From: Stigmatella erecta
GTDB lineage: Bacteria; Myxococcota; Myxococcia; Myxococcales; Myxococcaceae
NCBI RefSeq assembly: GCF_900111745.1
Contig: NZ_FOIJ01000004.1
Span: 124,001 to 188,000 of the forward strand
Reading direction: 5' to 3'
Length of the DNA: 64,000 bases
Positions 18,066-26,288 of the stretch are shown here, one piece after another. Numbering within the stretch: the stretch's first letter is position 1; each line of letters begins with the position of its first letter. The translations under genes were made by a program, and so were the position numbers. The notes beneath the pieces were generated by a model, which ran no database searches, was not told the origin of the DNA, and saw only the letters and a list, made by a program, of their open reading frames with translations.

Positions 18066-19661
18066 ATGAGGGCCAGCATCGGCCGGCGGCTGTACGTGTC
18101 TTTTGGCTTGCTCGTGGTGGCCTTCGCCATTCTCGGTGGTGAACACGTGGTCTCCTCCACCCGGATGGCCTCGGACGTGGAGTCCTCCATGGAGAGCACC
18201 TTCTCCACCGTCTCGGCGCTGCTGCAGCTGCGCTCCCTGCAGCAGCAGGTGGTGGCCCTGGTCTACTCGGTGGAGGAGGGCCGGGGCCCCGGAACGCTGG
18301 AGCAGCTCGCCACGCTGGAGGAGCGGGTCTCCGCCCAGCTCTCGGTGCTCCAGTCCCAGGGGTACGCCGAGGACAAGTTCCAGGAGGTGAGCCTGCGCTT
18401 CCAGGGGATGCTGCGCGAGGCGCGGCGGCTCCTGGAGGCGGAGTCCAGCCCCCGGCAGGCCGCCGGGGCGGCCTCGGCCCGGCGGTTTCACGAGCACACG
18501 GGCCGGCTGGTGCCGCTGCTGGAGCGCTCGGTGGTGCAGGAGGGGCAGACGGCGCGCGCGGCGCTGCACAGCCTGCGCTCGGACTTCCTGTACAGCGCGA
18601 GCCTCTTCGGGGGGAAGATCCTGGGCTGCATCGCCCTGGCGCTGATGCTGGCCTTCTGGGTGCGCCACTCCCTGGTGCACCCGCTGCGCGAGCTGACGCG
18701 CGTGGCGCAGGACATCAGCGTCAACGGGGACCTGTCGCTGAAGGTGCCCGTGCGCTCCAGCGACGAGGTGGGGCAGCTGGCCGGGGCGTTCCGGGACATG
18801 GTGGAGCGGCTGCGCACCATCCACAGCGAGCTGCGCTCCTCGGGCGACAAGCTCGCCGAGTCCGTGGCGTACATGCGCAACTCCTCCGAGCAGCAGCAGG
18901 AGACGGTGAGCAGCCAGGCCGCCGCGCTGTTCCAGACGCGCACCACCGCCGAGGAGCTGCGCCGCACCTCGGCCCTGGCCGCGCAGAAGGCCGCCACCGT
19001 GCTGGAGGTCGCCGAGCGCGCCGACACCCTGGGCCGCCAGGGCGAGGCCTCGCTGGCGCTCACCATCGAGGGGCTGGCCACGCTGGGCGAGCAGGTGCAG
19101 GAGATCGCCCAGCGCATCCGCAAGCTCGGCGAGAGCACCCAGCAAATTGGCGCCATCACCCAGACGGTGAAGAACCTGGCCGACCAGTCGAACATGCTGG
19201 CGCTCAACGCCGCCATCGAGGCGGTGCGCAGCGGCGAGCACGGCAAGGGCTTCGGGGTGGTGGCCCGCGAAATCCGCTCGCTGGCCGACCAGTCCATCGA
19301 GGCCACCGTGCGCGTGCGCGAAATCCTCGAGGCGGTGGGCCACGCGGTGACGGAGACGGTGAACATCACCCAGAAGGGCGCCGAGCGGATGCAGAACGGG
19401 CTGGCCCAGGTGAGCGCCACGGGCGAGAGCCTCAGCGAGCTGTCGGCCATCATGCGCGACAACGCCAGCGCCGTCCGGGAGATCGCCGGCGCGGTGAGCC
19501 AGCAGGACGAGGGCATCGCCCAGATTTTCGGCGCCGTGAGCGAGCTGTCGCGGATGATGGACGACACCGAGCAGCAGCTCGGGGCCACGCGCACCGCGGC
19601 GATGACGCTCGATGATGTCTCCCGCCGCCTGACCGAGGTGGTGACCCGCTACCGCACCTGA
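18066..19661 (+). CDS. Methyl-accepting chemotaxis protein
   Basis: A 531-residue transmembrane receptor. Membrane segments lie at about 10-30 ([19 protein letters not shown]) and 180-205 ([15 protein letters not shown]) and enclose a roughly 145-residue periplasmic helical sensor. A HAMP domain follows (about 205-260, [15 protein letters not shown], ending [12 protein letters not shown]) and then the signalling coiled coil with the hairpin tip [28 protein letters not shown]. There is no C-terminal CheR/CheB pentapeptide. No che genes are nearby, so it is an orphan receptor. A GGAGGAAAGAGGAACG ribosome region precedes ATG 18066. Confidence 0.93.
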   Translation: MRASIGRRLYVSFGLLVVAFAILGGEHVVSSTRMASDVESSMESTFSTVSALLQLRSLQQQVVALVYSVEEGRGPGTLEQLATLEERVSAQLSVLQSQGYAEDKFQEVSLRFQGMLREARRLLEAESSPRQAAGAASARRFHEHTGRLVPLLERSVVQEGQTARAALHSLRSDFLYSASLFGGKILGCIALALMLAFWVRHSLVHPLRELTRVAQDISVNGDLSLKVPVRSSDEVGQLAGAFRDMVERLRTIHSELRSSGDKLAESVAYMRNSSEQQQETVSSQAAALFQTRTTAEELRRTSALAAQKAATVLEVAERADTLGRQGEASLALTIEGLATLGEQVQEIAQRIRKLGESTQQIGAITQTVKNLADQSNMLALNAAIEAVRSGEHGKGFGVVAREIRSLADQSIEATVRVREILEAVGHAVTETVNITQKGAERMQNGLAQVSATGESLSELSAIMRDNASAVREIAGAVSQQDEGIAQIFGAVSELSRMMDDTEQQLGATRTAAMTLDDVSRRLTEVVTRYRT

Positions 19662-19976
19662 CGTGTGGGACTCACGCCTGCACGCCTGCTGGGCAGGCGG
19701 CGAACACCTACCCGCTTTCGAGGGGGGAGCAGGCCGCATCCTTCCCGGTTCATGCACATCTCAAGAGCAGAAGGCGCATGGGGGCGTCTTCCCGTCCGGT
19801 ACGCAACGGCGCCCTGCCGCCCGGAGGGAAGGAATGTGGGCGTTCGTTCCGAATCGATCTTACCTTTGGAGACAACAGGGTAGATTGGAGTAGGTCGCGG
19901 GCGCGGAACCTTTCAACAAGGTTGCACGTCGCATCATTCAGGCGTAGGACGCAGAAGCCTGGAGGGTGGTCAGGGA
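19662..19976. other. Intergenic region upstream of the PTS operon; no gene seen
   Basis: About 320 bases with no convincing coding frame. The DNA near 19850-19895 is less GC-rich (TTCCGAATCGATCTTACC, then TTTGGAGACAACAGGGTAGATT) and is the likely promoter region for the PTS genes, though no consensus could be fixed. Confidence 0.3.
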
Positions 19977-19982
19977 GTGAAC

Positions 19983-20405
19983 ATGGTCGGCCTCGTCATC
20001 GCAGCTCACGGGCGTCTGGCGGAAGAACTGGTCTCCACCGCGGAGCAGATCGTGGGCAAGTTGCCCGCGGTCGCCACCTGCAGCATCGAGCCGGGCACGT
20101 CCGTCGAGGACTTGCGCGCGAAGATGAAGCAGGCGGTCGCCCGGGTGGACGACGGAGAGGGCGTCATCGTCATGGCGGATCTCTTCGGAGGTACCCCCTG
20201 CAAGGAGTCGCTGATGATGTGTCAGCGGGGGAACCTGGAAGTTCTCGCGGGCGTCAATCTTCCCATGTTGCTCAAGGCCAACTCGCTCCGGGGCGAGCAC
20301 CTGCCCCTCCCGGAGCTGGCGAACCTGCTGGCGTCGTACGGCCAGCGCAACATCACCTGTGCCTCGGCCCTGCTGCGCGAGGCCCAACAGCCGTCACGAA
20401 CTTGA
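19983..20405 (+). CDS. PTS mannose-family EIIA component
   Basis: A 140-residue protein of the EIIA-Man fold. The phosphorylated His is in VGLVIAAHGRLAEELV (His9), and the family segment MADLFGGTPCKESL is present. It receives phosphate from HPr and passes it to EIIB. ATG 19983 follows a CAGGGAG ribosome site; a GTG at 19977 would add two residues. It is the first gene of a six-gene plus-strand operon (EIIA-EIIB-EIIC-EIID-HPr-EI). The protein is a stand-alone EIIA rather than the EIIAB fusion of enteric ManX. Confidence 0.92.
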   Translation: MVGLVIAAHGRLAEELVSTAEQIVGKLPAVATCSIEPGTSVEDLRAKMKQAVARVDDGEGVIVMADLFGGTPCKESLMMCQRGNLEVLAGVNLPMLLKANSLRGEHLPLPELANLLASYGQRNITCASALLREAQQPSRT

Positions 20406-20438
20406 CGGCGTGGCCCGGCTCGGCCATTCGAGGCGGTT

Positions 20439-20924
20439 GTGATTTCCCTGGTCCGCGTCGACAACCGTCTCATCCATGGGCAAGTGGTCGAGGCCTGGTT
20501 GCCGCACCTCAAGGTCTCGCGGCTGATCGTCGCGGATGACGAGGCGGCCTCCAGCCCGCTCATCCGGGCCGCCATGGCGCTCGCGGTGCAGAGCGCCATC
20601 GAGGTGCAGATCCTCCCCCTGGCCGAGGTGGACTTCGCGGCCCTGTCCAAGGACGGGGTGCGCACCCTGGTGCTCCTGAGGGACGTGGCCTCGGTGCCGT
20701 TCGCCCACGCGCACGGGCTGGCGATGGAGCAGCTGAACCTGGGCAACGTGCACTTCGGCGCCGGGCGGCGGCAGGTGTCCCCCTCGGTGTTCCTGGCGGA
20801 GGCGGAGCTCCAGGCCCTGCAGGGGCTGCAGGCCCAGGGCGTCCGGGTGGAGGCCCGGGCGGTGCCCTCGGAGAAGCCCATCGACCTGGGAGAGCTGGCC
20901 GAGCGCTGGACCAAGGCCGGGTGA
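20439..20924 (+). CDS. PTS mannose/fructose/sorbose-family EIIB component
   Basis: A 161-residue protein with the hallmark N-terminal segment VRVDNRLIHGQVVEAWLPHL, whose His in LIHGQV carries the phosphate transferred to the sugar. Length and start (GTG 20439) fit the family. It lies 33 bases after EIIA and four bases before EIIC. Confidence 0.92.
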   Translation: MISLVRVDNRLIHGQVVEAWLPHLKVSRLIVADDEAASSPLIRAAMALAVQSAIEVQILPLAEVDFAALSKDGVRTLVLLRDVASVPFAHAHGLAMEQLNLGNVHFGAGRRQVSPSVFLAEAELQALQGLQAQGVRVEARAVPSEKPIDLGELAERWTKAG

Positions 20925-20928
20925 GGCG

Positions 20929-21645
20929 GTGAGCGTGGCCTGGACGCAGGTGGCGCTCGCGGGGCTCTGGGGCGGCATGGTGGCCGTGGAGCGCAAGGCG
21001 TTCCTCCAGGCCATGCTCTCGCGCCCGCTGGTGTCCGCCACGGTGATGGGGCTGCTGCTGGGCGATGTGTCCGCGGGCCTCTACATCGGCATGCTGCTGG
21101 AGCTGTTCTACCTGGGCACGGCCAACCTGGGCGCCTCTCTGCCCGAGAACGACACGCTGTCGGCCACGGGCACCGCGGCGGCCGCGGCGGGCATGGCGGT
21201 GGCCACCGGCGCGGACTCCACCCAGGCCATCTGGTCCGTGGCCGTGCTGCTCTTCATCCCGCTGGGGCGCCTGGGCCGCTACGGGGACCGGCTGCTGGAG
21301 GGCTACATGGCGCGGCTGGCCCGGGTGGCGCTGGCCTCGGCGGAGGCGGGCAACCTGTCGCGCGCGGTGCGCCAGAACCTCTGGGGCATGTGGCCGCACT
21401 TCGTCATCTACGGCGCGGTGTGCTCGGGGTGCGTGGTGCTGGGCGGCGCGCTCGGGCCGCTGGTGGGGCTGCTGCCGCTGTCGCTGCTGCGGGGGCTGGC
21501 GTGGGCCTTTCCCGCCATGGCCTCGGTGGCGGCGGTGCTGGCCGCGCAGGGCAGCCACGCCCGGCGCGCGCCCCTCTTCGCGGCCCTGGGCGCCGCGGGG
21601 GTGTGCCTGGCCATTCTCCTGGCGCTCTCGCGGGAGGCGGCATGA
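20929..21645 (+). CDS. PTS mannose-family EIIC permease
   Basis: A 238-residue membrane protein with several hydrophobic helices. The segment LLLGDVSAGLYIGMLLELFYLGTANLGASLPEND is characteristic of ManY/AgaC-type EIIC, which forms the sugar channel with EIID. The GTG start is at 20929. Its TGA overlaps the ATG of the EIID gene (21642-21645). Confidence 0.9.
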   Translation: MSVAWTQVALAGLWGGMVAVERKAFLQAMLSRPLVSATVMGLLLGDVSAGLYIGMLLELFYLGTANLGASLPENDTLSATGTAAAAAGMAVATGADSTQAIWSVAVLLFIPLGRLGRYGDRLLEGYMARLARVALASAEAGNLSRAVRQNLWGMWPHFVIYGAVCSGCVVLGGALGPLVGLLPLSLLRGLAWAFPAMASVAAVLAAQGSHARRAPLFAALGAAGVCLAILLALSREAA

Positions 21646-22406
21646 GCGGCCCAGCCGCCCTGTCCCGGGGAGTGCTGCTGCGCGTCTTCCTGCGCTCGCT
21701 GCTCCTGCAGGCCTCGTGGAACCCCAAGGGCATGCAGAACCTGGGGCTTGCCTACACCGTCTTCCCGGCGCTCAAGTCGCTCTACCCGGAGAAGGAAGCC
21801 CAGGAGGCCGCGGTGCGCCGGCACCTGGCCTTCTTCAACACCCACCCCTACGTGGCCGCCGCCATTGTCGGCGGGGTGCTCTACCACGAGCAGCGCATCG
21901 CCCGGGGCGAGGAGCCCCCGGACAAGGTCATGGCCTTCAAGGCCGCGCTCATGGGGCCCCTGGCGGCGCTGGGGGATGGGTTCTTCTGGCTGTCGCTCAA
22001 GCCGGCCGTGGGCGCCATCTGCGCCGGGCTCGTCCCCCTGCTGCATGCGTGGGCGGCCGTGCTCTTCCTCGTGCTCTACAACCTCGTGCACATCACCTTG
22101 CGCGCGCGCCTCTACTGGATGGGGCTGTCGCTGGGGGACCGGCTGGTGGAGGCGGTGGCCCGGGACAAGCTGCCGGCGCGCGGGGCCCGGCTGCGCTCGG
22201 TGGCGGCGGCGTGCTCGGGCGGGGTGGCGGCCTGGCTGGCGGTGGACCTGGGGCACACGGCGGGCGGGGCCCCCGCGCCCTGGCTGGTGGCCGGGTGCAT
22301 GGTGCTGGGCGTGGTGTCCTATGTGCTCGTGCAGCAGCGGGTCCCCAACTATGTGGTGCTCTACCTCGCCGCGGCGCTCGCCTGCGTGGCGGGGGCGTTC
22401 CTTTAA
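21642..22406 (+). CDS. PTS mannose-family EIID permease
   Basis: A 254-residue protein. ManZ-type features are the N-terminal RVFLRSLLLQASWNPKGMQNLG, the FFNTHPYVAAAIVGGV segment, and KAALMGPLAALGDGFFWLSL, followed by four or five hydrophobic helices. With EIIC it makes the membrane channel. The ATG overlaps the preceding stop by four bases, indicating coupled translation. Confidence 0.92.
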   Translation: MSGPAALSRGVLLRVFLRSLLLQASWNPKGMQNLGLAYTVFPALKSLYPEKEAQEAAVRRHLAFFNTHPYVAAAIVGGVLYHEQRIARGEEPPDKVMAFKAALMGPLAALGDGFFWLSLKPAVGAICAGLVPLLHAWAAVLFLVLYNLVHITLRARLYWMGLSLGDRLVEAVARDKLPARGARLRSVAAACSGGVAAWLAVDLGHTAGGAPAPWLVAGCMVLGVVSYVLVQQRVPNYVVLYLAAALACVAGAFL

Positions 22407-22427
22407 GCGGTGGGAGTCGAGGAGTTC

Positions 22428-22706
22428 ATGGCAAACGTGGCCGAAGGGACATTCGAAATCGTCAACGCGCTGGGGCTGCACGCCCGCGCGGCCGCCCAGC
22501 TGGTCAAGGTGGCCAACCGCTTCAAGAGCGACACCACCATTGAACATCAGGGCCAACGCGCCAACGCCAAATCCATCATGGGTGTGCTGATGTTGGCCGC
22601 GGGGCTGGGCTCCCAGGTGAAGCTCACCTGCAAGGGCGAGGACGCGGCGGCGTGCCTGGAGGAGCTCCGGCGCCTCATCGCGGACCGGTTTGGGGAGGCG
22701 CAGTAA
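22428..22706 (+). CDS. ptsH: Phosphocarrier protein HPr
   Basis: A 92-residue protein with both regulatory sites: the EI-phosphorylated His in NALGLHARAAAQLV and the HprK target Ser in NAKSIMGVLMLAAG. Because hprK is encoded in the same window, dual phosphorylation is expected. ATG 22428 has a GAGGAG site four bases upstream. It is the fifth gene of the PTS operon. Confidence 0.95.
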   Translation: MANVAEGTFEIVNALGLHARAAAQLVKVANRFKSDTTIEHQGQRANAKSIMGVLMLAAGLGSQVKLTCKGEDAAACLEELRRLIADRFGEAQ

Positions 22707-22730
22707 CACAACCCGCTGAACGGAGGACCC

Positions 22731-24497
22731 GTGAGCACGCAGGCCACACCCACCTTGAGTCTGAAGGGCATCGGCGCGTCCCCGGGCGTCACGGTGGGCA
22801 ACGCCTTCATCCTGGACCGCAAGCGGGTGCGCACCCCCAAGCTGCGGCTGGCCGAGGCGGAGGTGGAGCCCGAGCGGCTGCGGATGAAGACGGCGCTGGA
22901 GCTGTCGGACGGCCAGCTCGCCGAGCTCAAGGAGCAGATCTCCCGCGCGGAGGGGCATGACCACGCCCTCATCCTCGAGGCGCACCGGATGATGCTCCAC
23001 GACCCGATGCTCGTGGACGAGGTGGACCGGCTCATCGTCGAGGACCGCATCAACGCCGAGTGGGCGGTGCGCCGCGTGGCGCGCAAGCTCAAGCACCTGT
23101 TCGACAACATCCCGGACGAGTACTTCCGCGAGCGGCGCTCGGACGTGGACTACGTGGCGGACCGCGTGGTGCGCAACCTCATGGGCCAGGAGGTGGACGA
23201 GGAGGTGGCCCTGCCCGAGGGCGCCATCGTCGTGGCGCACGACCTGTCCCCCGCGGACGCGGCCATGATGGCCCGCTCGGGCCGGGTGGGCGGCTTCATC
23301 ACCGACCTGGGCGGCCAGACGAGCCACACCGCCATCGTGGCCCGGGCGCGCGAGACGCCCGCGGTGGTGGGCGCGGGGCGGGCCAGCGAGCAGATCTCCC
23401 CCGGAGACCTGGTGGCGCTGGACGGGGAGACGGGCGTCATCCTGGTGAACCCCACCCCGGAGCAGATCGCCCTGTTCCAGGAGGCGCGGCGGGCGCGGCA
23501 GGAGAGCGAGCAGCTCGCGCTGCGCACCAAGGATTTGCCCGCGGTGAGCACGGACGAGTACCGCATCCGGCTCAACGGCAACATGGAGTTCCCGGAGGAG
23601 ATCCCCTCGCTCCTGGCACACGGGGCGGAGGGCATCGGCCTGTACCGCACCGAGTTCATGTTCCTGGACCGCAAGACGGTGCCCACCGAGGAGGAGCACT
23701 ACCGGGCCTACAAGCAGGTGCTGGAGTCCATGGGCGGCCGGCCCGTCACCATCCGCACGCTGGATTTGGGCGGTGACAAGGTGCCGGGCAAGACGAAGCA
23801 CGAGAAGGAGCCCAACCCGGCCATGGGCCTGCGCGCCATCCGCTACTGCCTGGCCTACCGGGAGCTGTTCCGCGCGCAGCTCCGGGCGCTCCTGCGCGCC
23901 AGCGCGCACGGGAACCTGCGCATCATGGTGCCGCTCATCAGCGGGGTGAGCGAGCTGCGCGAGGCCCGGAGCGAGCTGGAGGCGTGCCGCACCGCGCTCA
24001 GCCGCGCCGGGGTGCGCATCGGCAACCGGATTCAGGTGGGCATCATGGTGGAGACGCCCAGCGCGGCGCTCATCGCCGACCGGCTGGCGCAGGAGGCGGA
24101 CTTCTTCTCCGTCGGCACGAACGATCTCATCCAGTACACCATGGCCATCGACCGGCAGAACCGGGACGTGGCCTACCTCTACAAGCCGCTGCACCTGGCG
24201 GTGCTGCGCTCCCTGCAGAACATCGTCGGGGCGGCGAAGGCGGCGGGCATCCCCGTGTCCATGTGCGGGGAGATGGCCGGAGACCCGCTCTACGCCCTGG
24301 TGCTGCTGGCGCTGGGCTTCGACGAGCTGTCCATGACGGCCGGCCAGGTGCCCCTGGTGAAGAACATCCTGCGGCGCTCCAGCCGCGCCGAGGCCCTGGA
24401 GCTGCTCAACGCCGCCATGGAGCTGACCACGGCGGAGGAAATCGAGCGCCACATCCGCACCGAGATGGAGCGGCGCTTCCTCTCCGCCGAGCCATGA
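22731..24497 (+). CDS. ptsI: PTS enzyme I (phosphoenolpyruvate-protein phosphotransferase)
   Basis: A 588-residue protein with the phosphohistidine motif GGQTSHTAIVARA, the PEP-binding domain segments EGIGLYRTEFMFL, RTLDLGGDK and FFSVGTNDLIQYTMAIDR, and the catalytic Cys in VSMCGEMAGDP. All key residues are present, so it should start the phosphate chain. The GTG start is at 22731 after GGAGGACCC. It is the last gene of the operon, so the locus encodes a complete mannose-type PTS. Confidence 0.95.
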   Translation: MSTQATPTLSLKGIGASPGVTVGNAFILDRKRVRTPKLRLAEAEVEPERLRMKTALELSDGQLAELKEQISRAEGHDHALILEAHRMMLHDPMLVDEVDRLIVEDRINAEWAVRRVARKLKHLFDNIPDEYFRERRSDVDYVADRVVRNLMGQEVDEEVALPEGAIVVAHDLSPADAAMMARSGRVGGFITDLGGQTSHTAIVARARETPAVVGAGRASEQISPGDLVALDGETGVILVNPTPEQIALFQEARRARQESEQLALRTKDLPAVSTDEYRIRLNGNMEFPEEIPSLLAHGAEGIGLYRTEFMFLDRKTVPTEEEHYRAYKQVLESMGGRPVTIRTLDLGGDKVPGKTKHEKEPNPAMGLRAIRYCLAYRELFRAQLRALLRASAHGNLRIMVPLISGVSELREARSELEACRTALSRAGVRIGNRIQVGIMVETPSAALIADRLAQEADFFSVGTNDLIQYTMAIDRQNRDVAYLYKPLHLAVLRSLQNIVGAAKAAGIPVSMCGEMAGDPLYALVLLALGFDELSMTAGQVPLVKNILRRSSRAEALELLNAAMELTTAEEIERHIRTEMERRFLSAEP

Positions 24498-24576
24498 GCC
24501 CCTCCAGGAGTTCACGCGCAAGCGCTGAATTCCTGATTTGAAGGGTGTTGAGTTTAAGCAGAAAATTCTGCATTGT

Positions 24577-24609
24577 GTGTCCTCCGTGCGACACCCCGGA
24601 GGACACCGG
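24577..24609 (+). promoter_or_regulatory. Perfect 10-bp hairpin sequestering the ribosome-binding site of the DUF1800 gene
   Basis: GTGTCCTCCG (24577-24586) pairs exactly with CGGAGGACAC (24597-24606) around a ten-base loop. The right arm contains the GGAGGA ribosome site (24598-24603), six bases before ATG 24610. In the folded mRNA the site would be masked, implying translational control or a need for unfolding. A second palindrome, GCAGAA/TTCTGC, lies just upstream (24558-24571). Confidence 0.6.
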
Positions 24610-26283
24610 ATGATCCGACGTACCGCCCTTGCCCTCGCCCTGTGCGCGACGGCCTGCGCCCCCGAGGAGCAGCTCCCGGCCGATGAGAACGCGGCCGAGG
24701 CGCTCCGGCAGGTGGAACAGGCCGCTGAGCCGCTCGACACCCCCACGGAGCGCAACGCCATCCGGTTCCTGGAGCAGGCCACCTTCGGCCCGCGCCTGGC
24801 CCGGGGGGCGAGCCCCCGGCCCATCGACGCGGTGGAGCAGGTGGTGGCCGTGGGCATCTCCAAGTCCATCACCGCGCAAGTCAGTGCCCCGCGCTCCACG
24901 TTCGATGGCACCAACGACAGCAAGGACCTGGGCTCCCAGTTCTTCGTCAACGCCGTCACGGGACAGGACCAGCTCCGGCAGCGCGTGGCGTTCGCGCTGA
25001 GCCAGATCTTCGTCGTCTCGCCCAGCGGCATCGCCAACATCACCGCCACGCCCGAGTCGGAGCCGAAGGTGGCGATGGCGGGCTTCCTCAACATGCTGTC
25101 GTCGAACGCGTTCGGGAACTTCCGCACCCTGCTGGAGGCGGTCACCAAGGACCCCGCCATGGGGAACTACCTGGACCTGGTGAACAACCGCGCGTTCGAC
25201 ACGGCCGGCAAGGCCAAGGAGCCGAACGAGAACTACGCGCGCGAGATGCTCCAGCTCTTCACGCTGGGCCTGCACAAGCTGAACGAGGACGGCACCGTGC
25301 AGCTCAACGCGGAGGGGCTGCCCACGCCCGCGTACACCGAGGCGCACGTGCAGGCGTTCTCCCGCGCCCTGTCCGGGTGGACGTTCGCCGCGGCGGCCGG
25401 GTGCCCCACCATTGGCCGCACCAACCCGGCCAACTACACGCAGCCCATGCTGGGCTGTGACGCCAACCACCTGTCCACGTCCCAGACGCTCCTCCGGGGC
25501 GCGGTGACGACGGCGGGCGGGGGGGCCGCGGCGCACCTCAAGCAGGCGCTGGACAACGTCTTCGCCGATCCGAACCTGCCGCCCTTCATCTGCAAGCAGC
25601 TCATCCAGCACCTCGTCACCAGCAACCCGAGCCCCGCCTACGTCAGCCGGGTGGTGGCGGTCTTCAAGAACAACGGCAGCAACGTGCGCGGCGACCTGGG
25701 CGCGGTGGTGCGCAAGATCCTCGAGGACGACGAGGCGCGGGGCCCCCAGCCGCCGATGTCCCTCTACGCCACCTACGGGCACCTGCGGCCGCCCGCGCTG
25801 TTCATCACCTCGGTGGTCCGCTGGCTGGGCGGCACGCTCGACACCTCCGCGGGGCTGGACCCGGGGGCGAAGCTCAACGGGTGGAGCAAGGCCATGGGCC
25901 AGGACGTGCCCCGCCCGCCGTCCGTCTTCAGCTACTACCCGCCGAACGCCACCGCGCCCGGAGGCAATGGGCTGCTCGGCCCGGAGTTCGCCATCCTGGA
26001 CACCGCGACGGCCACCGCCCGCGCCAACGTCCTCTACGACATGCTCTTCTCGAGCTCGACGGCCAGCGCGGGCGTGCTCATCGACGTGAGCACGCTGCCC
26101 ACGGACCCGAGCGATCTCGTGTACACGCTGGGCCGCTACTGGATCCACGACGCGATGTCCTGGAGCCTCCAGGTCGCCGTCTACAACGCCATCACCGACA
26201 CGCGGGCCGGCAACACGCTGCGCAAGCAGCGGCTGGCCGTGTACCTCACGTCCCTCTCTCCCGAGTACCAGATCCAGAGGTGA
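24610..26283 (+). CDS. DUF1800 lipoprotein
   Basis: A 557-residue exported protein with a lipoprotein signal (MIRRTALALALCATAC, lipobox ATAC). The body matches the DUF1800 family: FLEQATFGPRL near the N terminus, QLRQRVAFALSQIFVVS, NENYAREMLQLFTLGLH and FICKQLIQHLVTSNPSP. The function is unknown. These genes nearly always precede a DUF1501 gene, as here, and are common in planctomycetes, myxobacteria and other environmental bacteria. ATG 24610 was chosen by the signal peptide; its ribosome site lies within a hairpin. Confidence 0.88.
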   Translation: MIRRTALALALCATACAPEEQLPADENAAEALRQVEQAAEPLDTPTERNAIRFLEQATFGPRLARGASPRPIDAVEQVVAVGISKSITAQVSAPRSTFDGTNDSKDLGSQFFVNAVTGQDQLRQRVAFALSQIFVVSPSGIANITATPESEPKVAMAGFLNMLSSNAFGNFRTLLEAVTKDPAMGNYLDLVNNRAFDTAGKAKEPNENYAREMLQLFTLGLHKLNEDGTVQLNAEGLPTPAYTEAHVQAFSRALSGWTFAAAAGCPTIGRTNPANYTQPMLGCDANHLSTSQTLLRGAVTTAGGGAAAHLKQALDNVFADPNLPPFICKQLIQHLVTSNPSPAYVSRVVAVFKNNGSNVRGDLGAVVRKILEDDEARGPQPPMSLYATYGHLRPPALFITSVVRWLGGTLDTSAGLDPGAKLNGWSKAMGQDVPRPPSVFSYYPPNATAPGGNGLLGPEFAILDTATATARANVLYDMLFSSSTASAGVLIDVSTLPTDPSDLVYTLGRYWIHDAMSWSLQVAVYNAITDTRAGNTLRKQRLAVYLTSLSPEYQIQR

Positions 26284-26288
26284 GCCCC

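Noticed and set aside
21408-25160. A 1250-codon minus-strand frame across the PTS operon
   Set aside because: Antisense to EIID, HPr and EI, all with complete catalytic motifs; the frame itself is His/Arg-rich with no domain.
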